Shown here: in pieces, positions 6,837 through 15,000 of the stretch
Layout: each line of letters opens with the position of its first letter
Numbering within the stretch: the first letter of the stretch is position 1
Assembly: GCA_026646335.1 (NCBI GenBank)
Contig: JAPKFY010000018.1
Location: 1 to 32,194 of the forward strand
From: Aequorivita sp.
GTDB taxonomy: Bacteria; Bacteroidota; Bacteroidia; Flavobacteriales; Flavobacteriaceae
Length of the DNA stretch: 32,194 nucleotides
Direction of reading: 5' to 3'
Position numbers and translations under genes: made by a program
Notes under the pieces: model-generated
Database searches by the model: none
The model's input: only the letters and a program-made list of their open reading frames with translations
What the model was told of the DNA's origin: nothing

Positions 6837-8042
6837 ATGAAAAATCAAGACCTTTTGGCAATTGCCCAAGAATTCGGAAGCCCTGTTTATGTTTATGACG
6901 CCGCTAAAATTGAAAAGCAGTATAAACGTTTGACCAGCGCTTTTGATAAGGTGGAGAAGTTGAGAATAAATTACGCAGTAAAAGCGCTTTCAAATATTTC
7001 AGTGCTGAAATTGCTCATTAATATGGGCAGTGGTTTGGACACCGTTTCCATACAGGAAGTAATGCTTGGCTTGGAAGCTGGCGCAAAACCTGAGGATATA
7101 ATCTACACCCCCAACGGAATTTCTATGGACGAGATAGAAAAAGCCGCAAAACTTGGCGTGCAGATCAATATTGACAATCTTTCCATTTTGGAACAATTTG
7201 GAACCAAGCATCCCAAAACCCCTGTTTGCATCCGCATAAATCCGCACGTTATGGCTGGCGGAAATACAAATATTTCCGTTGGTCATATTGATAGTAAGTT
7301 TGGGATTTCAATCCACCAAATGCCACTTTTGAAAAGAATTGTTGAAAACACCGGAATGAACATCAACGGTATCCATATGCATACGGGAAGTGATATTCTG
7401 GATATTGATGTTTTTCTTTATGCCTCGGAAATTCTTTTCAACGCTGCCGAAAATTTTGATAACCTTGAATTTATTGACTTCGGAAGCGGTTTTAAAGTAC
7501 CTTATAAAGAAGGCGATATTGAAACAAACGTAGAGGAACTCGGCAAAAAACTGAGCAAGCGATTTAATGAATTCTGTAAAAAATACGGTAAAAAACTAAC
7601 CTTAGTTTTTGAGCCAGGAAAGTTTTTAGTGAGTGAAGCTGGCCAGTTTTTGGTAAAAGTGAATGTGATCAAACAAACCACTTCTACCGTATTTGCTCAA
7701 GTTGATAGCGGTTTCAACCACTTGATCCGCCCGATGCTTTACGGCTCGCAGCACGAAATTTCAAACGTTTCCCGTCCACACGGAAGGGATCGTTTTTACA
7801 CTGTAACGGGTTATATCTGTGAAACCGACACTTTCGCAAATAATAGAAGAATTCCCGAAATTCACGAAGGCGATATTCTTTCCTTCCACAATGCTGGGGC
7901 ATATTGCTTCACTATGGCGAGCAATTACAATTCGCGCTATCGCCCAGCGGAAGTGCTTTGGTATAAGGGAAAGGCCCATTTGATTCGGAAAAGAGAAACT
8001 TTTGATGATATTCTGAAAAACCAAATTGCGATTGAGATATAA
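6837..8042 (+). CDS. lysA: Diaminopimelate decarboxylase
   Basis: This 401-residue fold-type III PLP enzyme catalyses the last step of lysine synthesis (meso-diaminopimelate to L-lysine plus CO2). The PLP-binding lysine is K49 in RINYAVKALSN. Other landmarks are HMHTGSDI, the glycine-rich phosphate loop DFGSGFKVPY, LVFEPGKFLVSEAG, the catalytic cysteine segment ICETDTFANNR, and HNAGAYCFTMASNYN near the end. Length and motif order are complete. It stands alone, divergent from sucC, with a 482-bp gap downstream. The ATG at 6837 gives the expected short N-terminus. Confidence 0.95.
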   Translation: MKNQDLLAIAQEFGSPVYVYDAAKIEKQYKRLTSAFDKVEKLRINYAVKALSNISVLKLLINMGSGLDTVSIQEVMLGLEAGAKPEDIIYTPNGISMDEIEKAAKLGVQINIDNLSILEQFGTKHPKTPVCIRINPHVMAGGNTNISVGHIDSKFGISIHQMPLLKRIVENTGMNINGIHMHTGSDILDIDVFLYASEILFNAAENFDNLEFIDFGSGFKVPYKEGDIETNVEELGKKLSKRFNEFCKKYGKKLTLVFEPGKFLVSEAGQFLVKVNVIKQTTSTVFAQVDSGFNHLIRPMLYGSQHEISNVSRPHGRDRFYTVTGYICETDTFANNRRIPEIHEGDILSFHNAGAYCFTMASNYNSRYRPAEVLWYKGKAHLIRKRETFDDILKNQIAIEI

Positions 8043-8070
8043 ACTTCAAATTTTTCTGGAGGTTTTATTT
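8041..8070 (+). terminator. Weak possible terminator after lysA
   Basis: AAACTTC (8041-8047) can pair with GAGGTTT (8059-8065), including one G-T wobble, followed by TATTTAA. The stem is weak and overlaps the stop codon, so this is tentative. Confidence 0.25.
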
Positions 8071-8524
8071 AATATTTGGATAATTTTTTCTTGGAATCTC
8101 CGCCTTGACTGATAATCAATATGTTATTAGTGTTAAATTTTCTTGTTTCTTTTGATTGAAAATATTCTTTCCGTACATTTATTATACTTTAAATAGTTTT
8201 TCTTTTCCTCTTAAGTTAAGATTGTAAAATAATTTTTAAAGCATTCAGTTAGTAAAAAATAAGGTTTAACCCTGCTTTTTATTCGCGAATTTTGACCTTT
8301 CAATTCTTATTGAAAATACGTCGTTTTTAATGTTCACCATATTTGGAAACTATAAATATTCTGAATTCGGCGTAAGTTTTCTCCTCTTCCCCAAATCCCA
8401 AAAATAAATGGGATTACAGCAAACCGATCTCCAGTTTCGGCTGGTGGCAGGGCATTCTCCTATTCAATAGCTCTGCAACAACCATTGAGTTGGCACACGT
8501 AGCGTAACCTTAATATCAAGAAAA
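8043..8524. other. Long intergenic region upstream of the zincin-like gene
   Basis: The first ~360 bases are very AT-rich with no recognisable gene, RNA or clear promoter; one small inverted repeat (TTTCAAT-tctt-ATTGAAA) sits near 8299-8316. From about 8402 the sequence becomes more balanced in composition and several frames stay open for 20-40 codons, including an ATG at 8408 with 20 codons. None of these reads like a known protein. It may be a long leader or a decayed gene. Confidence 0.4.
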
Positions 8525-11470
8525 ATGAAAACAGTATTTGACCCTCGATTAAAAGCGATGCTCTCACTAGATGATTCTGAGGTGGTTAGAGGCATCAACC
8601 ACACCGGTGAACTTTACGAAAGTGAAAAGGATACTCCAAGAATAGCAGCCTTGGAATATCTCAATGACATCCATGATGTTTTACAAATTCCTGCGAAAAC
8701 TTTGAAAAATGCCTATCAAAAAGTATCTTATATCCATCCGATGGATCAGGAGGTGGAATATAGGCTTTCCGAAGAAAAAACTTTTTTTGATTCTACCACT
8801 TTCGGTTTTTACCAGACCTATCTCAACGTTCCCATTTGGCGCACAGGACTTTCCGTTACTTTAAAACACGGTCCTAACAGGATTGTCATGCTGACAAACA
8901 ATAGCAAATATGATGTAAAGGGGAAATTGCCAAAGGAAGAGAACATCAACCGATTCAAGCAGTTTATTGCCCAAGGCAAATCAGACGACGGCCAGGGGCA
9001 GTTGACCGATGGTCTTGCGAAGGATTCCGAATCTGACATTGTATTGAACGATATTTTAGGAATAAGACCTAAGTCGAAATCAAAATCAAAACAATCAAAT
9101 GTGAGTACCAATGAAATCCCTGCAAAACTTGTCCGCGGAAGATTCTATATGTACAAATACGATAGTGCCAACAGGCAAAGAACGGAACCTCCTATACAAA
9201 CTGGGGAAGTTCTGCAACACGGACACGAGTTCCATTTTGATTTACCAGAAGTGGATTCCTCCATAAAGGACGGTAACTATTATTTGGTTGCGGAGATAAC
9301 ATTTTCCTACAACAAAATTGTTTATTTGATACTCGTTGATGTCCAGACCTCCTCCGTGCTTTATATTGAACCACTTTCTTCGGGAGTCAATGGACAGGTT
9401 TTCATCCAAGACCCCATTACCAGTTCGGGAGTGGGCACCAACACACCAAATCAAAGCAATGCGGTACTGAATCCATTCCGTACTTCCGATACCTTGGACA
9501 ATCTGGACGCTCCCGTTAGTGGAACACAGCACTTAAAAGGTGTATATGCTGAAATTTCCAATGTGGTAAACCCAAATCCCACCATCCCCACTAGACCTTC
9601 TGGTTCTAACTTTAACTATCAGGTGCGCACCGATGATTTTGCAGCTGTAAATGCTTATTATCATACCGATAGGTTTTTTTCAATGGTAGAGGATCTAGGA
9701 TTTCCTATTTCTACTTATTTTGATCAGACAACCTTTCCAATTCCCGTTGATCATAGAGGAAAAGGATCTGGGCACAGTGGAACGGGCAATGAGATAAACG
9801 CCCACTGCGTGGGCAATGGTTCAGGTGGCATAGGCCATTGCTGCTTCCTTTTGGCGGATAATAGCGACACTTCAAGCCCAATGGGCATTGCTGCCGATTG
9901 GCGGGTGCATTTGCATGAATTGGGAGGCCATGGTATTTTATATGAACATGTAGATTCCGCAAATTTTGGCTTCTCGCACAGTGCGGGCGACAGTTTTGCG
10001 ATGATTGTGAGCGACCCCGAATCCAATGCGCCAGATAGGTTTTTGCTGGCACCTTTTGTTCCTGTAATAGTTAGGAGGAGTGATCGGCCCGTTTCCACTT
10101 GGGCATGGGGAGGCACCATAGATATTAATGACACTTATTATAAATATCAAAGGGAACAAATTTTGTCAACAACTATGTTCAGGATTTACCGCTCCATCGG
10201 TGGCGATTCCACCAGTTTGAATCGCAGGAAATTCGCTTCGGAAATGATGGCTTACTTAATGCTTAGGACCATATCAACTTTCATGCCGGGAACCAATCCA
10301 GCAACCGCACTTCCTTTTTGCACCGCTATGATGGCTACGGATTTATTAAATTGGACCTCTAGGGGAATTTATGGTGGTGCCTATAACAAAGTGATACGTT
10401 GGTCTTTTGAGAAACAAGGGCTATTCCAGCCAACCGGAGCTCCCACTCCAGTTACAACGGAGGGCGCCCCTCCTGCAGTAGATGTATATATTGAAGATGG
10501 GCGTGCGGGCGAATACCAATACCAAGGGGTTCACTGGAATTGTCTGTCCATTTGGAACAACAATGGAAGCACCCTTTTTAGTCCTACTCACGAAGAGCCA
10601 ATTTTGGGGGCAACTAACAAGGCTTACGTAAAACTCAAGAATCGTGGAACCCAAACGGCTACGGGCGTCAATGTAAGGGCATTTCATTGCAAACCCGGGG
10701 CAGGCTTGCTCTGGCCAAATGATTTTGTTGAAATGACCTATACCGGCGGTACCATTGGCACCATAAACCCAAACAGTACCGAAGAAATACAGGTAGGACC
10801 ATTTGAATGGGTGCCCAATATAAACGCCTATGGTCACGATTGTATACTTATGATTGCAAGCGCCACCAATGACTCGAGCAATATCGACCACTTTATTGCG
10901 GGTGAAGTAATTCAGGAGTGGCGGTTGGTGCCAAACGACAATAATATTGGTCAACGCAATGTACATCCGGTTGCTGGTGGTGGCGGTACGGAGGGTTTGG
11001 TCGCTTCACTGCACAACAAAAGTTTTTGGGCTGGAAACCCCAATCCAAAAAAGGCGAAAATGACTGTTGAAGTAGAGCTGCCTCGGCTTTTGGTAAGCAA
11101 GAAATGGAGCATTTCATTTCCTGGGATACACAATAACGAGTTCCATCTAAGGCCCAATGAAAAAAAGGAACTTATTTATAATCTAAAAGTAGGTGAGGAC
11201 TTTACTAAGGCCGAGGTTGAGGCCAACGCAAATAAGGACATTACCGTATCACTGTTTGCGGACGGGGCCCTGATAGGAGGAATGACCTATTATTTGGATG
11301 CCAATATGAAAGCCCCCATCAATGCTGGTGACCCTTGCGGAACAAAATGCAATTCTAAAGCCGAAGAGCTCTTAAGATGTCTTAAACTTTCTAATCAAGA
11401 AATCAAGAGCGTTAAGGTTAAAAAGATTTCTTTAGACATTGAAATGAAAAATGGAGATTGTAAATGTTAA
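8525..11470 (+). CDS. Large zincin-like metalloprotease with HEXXGH motif and no signal peptide
   Basis: The product has 981 residues. The N-terminal part contains an FTP-like propeptide region (FYQTYLNVPIWRTGLSVTL near residues 97-115). The centre has HLHELGGHGILYEH, with H464-E465-x-x-G-H469 in place of the standard HExxH. A downstream HSAGDS places D489 exactly 20 residues after H469, where thermolysin-like enzymes have their third zinc ligand (Glu). After that come a beta-sandwich-like region (AYVKLKNRGTQTATGVNVRAF, CARDB-like) and a C-terminal tail with five cysteines (CGTKC...CLKL...CKC). There is no signal peptide (start MKTVFDPRLKAMLSLDD) and no T9SS domain. It is probably a metallopeptidase of M4/M36-like ancestry; activity and location are inferred and uncertain. 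Confidence 0.6.
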   Translation: MKTVFDPRLKAMLSLDDSEVVRGINHTGELYESEKDTPRIAALEYLNDIHDVLQIPAKTLKNAYQKVSYIHPMDQEVEYRLSEEKTFFDSTTFGFYQTYLNVPIWRTGLSVTLKHGPNRIVMLTNNSKYDVKGKLPKEENINRFKQFIAQGKSDDGQGQLTDGLAKDSESDIVLNDILGIRPKSKSKSKQSNVSTNEIPAKLVRGRFYMYKYDSANRQRTEPPIQTGEVLQHGHEFHFDLPEVDSSIKDGNYYLVAEITFSYNKIVYLILVDVQTSSVLYIEPLSSGVNGQVFIQDPITSSGVGTNTPNQSNAVLNPFRTSDTLDNLDAPVSGTQHLKGVYAEISNVVNPNPTIPTRPSGSNFNYQVRTDDFAAVNAYYHTDRFFSMVEDLGFPISTYFDQTTFPIPVDHRGKGSGHSGTGNEINAHCVGNGSGGIGHCCFLLADNSDTSSPMGIAADWRVHLHELGGHGILYEHVDSANFGFSHSAGDSFAMIVSDPESNAPDRFLLAPFVPVIVRRSDRPVSTWAWGGTIDINDTYYKYQREQILSTTMFRIYRSIGGDSTSLNRRKFASEMMAYLMLRTISTFMPGTNPATALPFCTAMMATDLLNWTSRGIYGGAYNKVIRWSFEKQGLFQPTGAPTPVTTEGAPPAVDVYIEDGRAGEYQYQGVHWNCLSIWNNNGSTLFSPTHEEPILGATNKAYVKLKNRGTQTATGVNVRAFHCKPGAGLLWPNDFVEMTYTGGTIGTINPNSTEEIQVGPFEWVPNINAYGHDCILMIASATNDSSNIDHFIAGEVIQEWRLVPNDNNIGQRNVHPVAGGGGTEGLVASLHNKSFWAGNPNPKKAKMTVEVELPRLLVSKKWSISFPGIHNNEFHLRPNEKKELIYNLKVGEDFTKAEVEANANKDITVSLFADGALIGGMTYYLDANMKAPINAGDPCGTKCNSKAEELLRCLKLSNQEIKSVKVKKISLDIEMKNGDCKC

Positions 11471-11497
11471 CAAGAATTGTATTTCAATATGCTTAAA

Positions 11498-11541
11498 GAA
11501 TAGTATCAGGTACATCCATATCTACCTGATACTATTCATTT
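11498..11541 (+). terminator. Long perfect stem-loop after the zincin-like gene
   Basis: The 15-bp arms GAATAGTATCAGGTA (11498-11512) and TACCTGATACTATTC (11523-11537) pair perfectly around a 10-base loop and are followed by ATTTTAG. The position 28 bases after the stop suggests a terminator, although the T-run is short; it could also protect the 3' end of the mRNA. Confidence 0.7.
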
Positions 11542-11633
11542 TAGATATAATATGTTAAAACTTAAAAAACTCTTTTGATTTTTTGGTTTTTAAAATAAAT
11601 ATTGCTAAAAAGCGTATTTGTCAATAATAGTTC

Positions 11634-11641
11634 TATCTTTG
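11634..11641 (+). promoter_or_regulatory. Bacteroidota -7 promoter element for the cold-shock gene
   Basis: TATCTTTG fits TAnnTTTG and lies 31 bases before the ATG. A TTTG at 11617-11620 is closer than the usual -33 spacing, so only the -7 box is convincing. Confidence 0.55.
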
Positions 11642-11672
11642 CAGCTTATTATAAATTTTTTAATTAAATACA

Positions 11673-11864
11673 ATGAACAAAGGAACAGTAAAATTCTTCA
11701 ACGACACCAAAGGTTTTGGCTTTATCACTGAAGAAGGAACAAACAAAGAACATTTTGTACACGTTACAGGCCTAATCGACGAAGTTCGTGAAGGTGACGA
11801 AGTAGAATTTGATCTTCAAGAAGGAAAAAAAGGATTGAACGCGGTTAACGTAAAAGTACTTTAA
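11673..11864 (+). CDS. cspA: Cold-shock domain protein (CspA family)
   Basis: This 63-residue single cold-shock domain has the opening MNKGTVKFFNDTKGFGFI (RNP1 core KGFGFI) and HFVHVTGL (RNP2). CspA-type proteins bind single-stranded RNA and DNA in the cytoplasm and melt mRNA structure, often when the temperature falls. The RNP2 core here is FVHVT rather than the more usual FVHFS, a small variation seen in Bacteroidota. The gene is monocistronic, with its own -7 element and a strong terminator 22 bases after the stop. It is unrelated in function to the large secreted or protease genes on both sides. Confidence 0.95.
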   Translation: MNKGTVKFFNDTKGFGFITEEGTNKEHFVHVTGLIDEVREGDEVEFDLQEGKKGLNAVNVKVL

Positions 11865-11885
11865 TACACACAATTTTTTTAAGAC

Positions 11886-11915
11886 AAAGCCTCCCAAACG
11901 GGAGGCTTTTTTTTT
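11886..11915 (+). terminator. Strong terminator after the cold-shock gene
   Basis: AAAGCCTCCC (11886-11895) pairs perfectly with GGGAGGCTTT (11900-11909) around a 4-base loop, followed by nine consecutive Ts (11907-11915). Confidence 0.95.
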
Positions 11916-12021
11916 GCCCTTTTTTCTCTGGAAAGATTTTATTTTGAAATTTATGATGACAAATGCCTGATTCTAACGATTATATTATAAATTTATAAAA
12001 CTAACTAAATCAAATTTCAAA

Positions 12022-15000
12022 ATGAAAAAATCAACACTACTCTTGATGGTGCTGTGCATGCTGACTATTCAGCTTTCCGCGCAGCACAAAAACCCAGAAA
12101 AAGAAAAGGAAGCAGCGCGATTGGCCACCGAGCCATCGACCATTTCGCTAGAAAAACTCATTACAAGTAAAAGTGATTCTTATGTAATTACTAAAGAACA
12201 CGTAAGCAGCATCAGTGGTATTCGCCACGTATATTTACGTCAGGCCATTAATGGGCTTGAGGTTTACGGAACCGAATCCAGCGTGCATTTTGACAAAACC
12301 GGAAAACTTATAGTGGAGCACAATAAGTTCTTGGCGGATATACAAGCTACCGTTAAGAGCAGTTCCCAAGGAATTTCAGCTCGACAGGCAATCTCTTCTG
12401 TCGCTGGCCAAATGGGATATAGGGTTGCAAACCTTCAGGAAATAAAAAGTATAGGAGGTAAGAATAAAGCGGCTGTATTTAATAAAGCAGGCATTTCTTC
12501 CGAAGATATTCCTGCCAAGTTAATATATTATTACAGAGAAGGTATCGGGACCCACTTGGTTTGGGAACTTTCCGTAGCCGAAAAAACTTCATCAGATTGG
12601 TGGAACTTCCGCGTTGACGCAGCCACAGGAAAAATAATAGACAAAGACAATTGGACTATTTCCTGTAATATTTTGGGTGATCACGAAGACCATGTACATT
12701 CCGCTAAGGACATAGCTCCTTTTGTTGGCCCAATGGAGAAACCAATTAATTACAATACTGCGAGCACATCAAATATGGCAGCACCCCCAGCTGCAAGCTA
12801 CAGGGTGTATGCTATGCCTATTGAAAGCCCAAATTTCGGAACACGTACTTTGGTTACTAATCCAGAGAATTTGACCGCCTCACCTTTTGGATGGCATGAT
12901 ACAAACGGAGATGACACTCCCGAATTTACCAATAGCCGCGGAAACAATGTAGATGCGTATGATGATGATAACGCAAACAATAATCCAGATGGTAAATATG
13001 CTTTCAGCCCTGGCGGAAACTTAGTTTTTGATTTTCCCCTGAACACTACATATAGCGCTGGGAACCAATCTGAAAGTGCGGCTATCACTAATTTATTTTA
13101 TTGGACAAACATCATTCATGATGTAACTTATCAATATGGTTTTGATGAAGCCAGTGGAAACTTTCAACATAATAACTACGGTAACGGCGGACTTGGGAAT
13201 GACCCTGTAAATGCTGAGGCCCAAGATGGATCGGGAACTTGTAATGCAAATTTTGCCACTCCTGGAGACGGTAACAGACCGCGTATGCAGATGTATGTTT
13301 GTAATACTAGGGATGGTGACTTGGATAATATGGTAATCATTCATGAATACGGTCATGGAATTTCGAACAGATTGAGCACATTAGGTGGCCAAGAACAAAT
13401 GGGTGAGGGTTGGAGTGATTATTATGGCTTATTGCTAACAATGGAAAGTGGAGATGCCGGGCCAGATTCTCGAGGTGTGGGAACTTGGTTGATTGGCGAA
13501 GGTCCAGGAGGCGCAGGTATAAGAACTTGGCCATACAGTACTAATTTTGGGGTAAACCCGCATACTTATGACGATATTAAAACCGAAGTAGCTCCACACG
13601 GCGTTGGCTCGGTATGGGCAGAAATGTTGTGGGAAATGACTTGGGAGCTTATAGCTATCCATGGTTTTGATCCAGATTTTTATAATGGAACCGGAGGAAA
13701 TAATATATCATTGGCATTGGTTACCGAAGGCTTAAAATTACAGGTAAGCCAACCCGGTTTTGTAAATGGACGAGACGCAATCTTGGCAGCAGATATGGCA
13801 ATGTACGGCGGAGCCAATCAATGTGCTATTTGGAATGCCTTTGCTAGAAGAGGTCTTGGCTATAGCGCCATTCAAGGTTCTTCGGCAAGCAAAACAGATG
13901 GTACCGAAGCTTTTGATTTGCCACCAACTTTTTCCAGTTTAGATGTTATTGATGAAGTATGTCTTTCCGATGGAATTCAAACTGGGCTTTCTGGTGGTAA
14001 TCCAGCTGGAGGTGTTTACAGTGGCCCGGGCGTAACCGATAATGGCGGTACATTTACTTTTGACCCAAGTGTGGGAGGCCCAGGTTTAGTGACTGTTACT
14101 TATACAGTTAATGACTTTTGTACTGGCGCTCCAACAATTTTAACAGACGATATTAATGTAACCAACGACCCACCTGAAATTATATGTTTGGGGACAGGGA
14201 ATATACCGATGACTGGCTCCCAATCCAGCAGTCCGGGAACAGCGATTCCAGATAATAACCCTACAGGCGTTACTGTAAATATGAATGTTACGGAAGATGT
14301 CTCCATTACAGATTTGGATGTCAATTTAAACATCTCACATACTTGGGTAGGTGACCTTATTGTTACAATAAAATCACCAGCGGGTACTATGGCAGTAATT
14401 GTAGATAGACCTGGAAGAACAACTTCTGGTGCTGGTTGCTCTGGAAATAATATTTTGGCAACTCTAGATGATGAAGCGGCTACTCCTGTTGAAAGTGAAT
14501 GTGCAGGATCAGTGCCTACTATTAATGGATCATTTATACCAAATAACCCATTGTCTATATTTGATGGTGAGAGCACATTGGGTATTTGGCAGCTTATAGT
14601 TTCTGATAATGCGGGTGCAGATATAGGCACAATTAACGGTTGGGGAATAGATTATGATTATGAAGTAACTGCACCAGTTTTAGATGTTACCCTAGACGGT
14701 AGCGGCAACGCAACTGTAAATGCTGAAGATTTACTGTTCAGTGTTACCGTTGATTGTGGAAGTTATACGGTACTTGCTGGAAGCCCCTTGGCTACAACGG
14801 TTAGTTTTACTTGTTCAGACATAGGCTTGAATACGGTTGCTGTTGAGGTTACCAATGATAGCGGCGCAACATCAACTTGCTCGGCCATTGTAAACGTTAT
14901 TGGCGGCGGCGGCGGCGGTCCATTTGTTTGCCCAGGAGATATTACCCAAGACAACGATCCAGGCATTTGCGGCGCAGTTATAACTTATACAGTTGATTCT

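Noticed and set aside
10421-10966. 181-residue minus-strand frame inside the zincin-like gene
   Set aside because: It is fully contained in a well-supported gene on the other strand and has no recognisable protein features.
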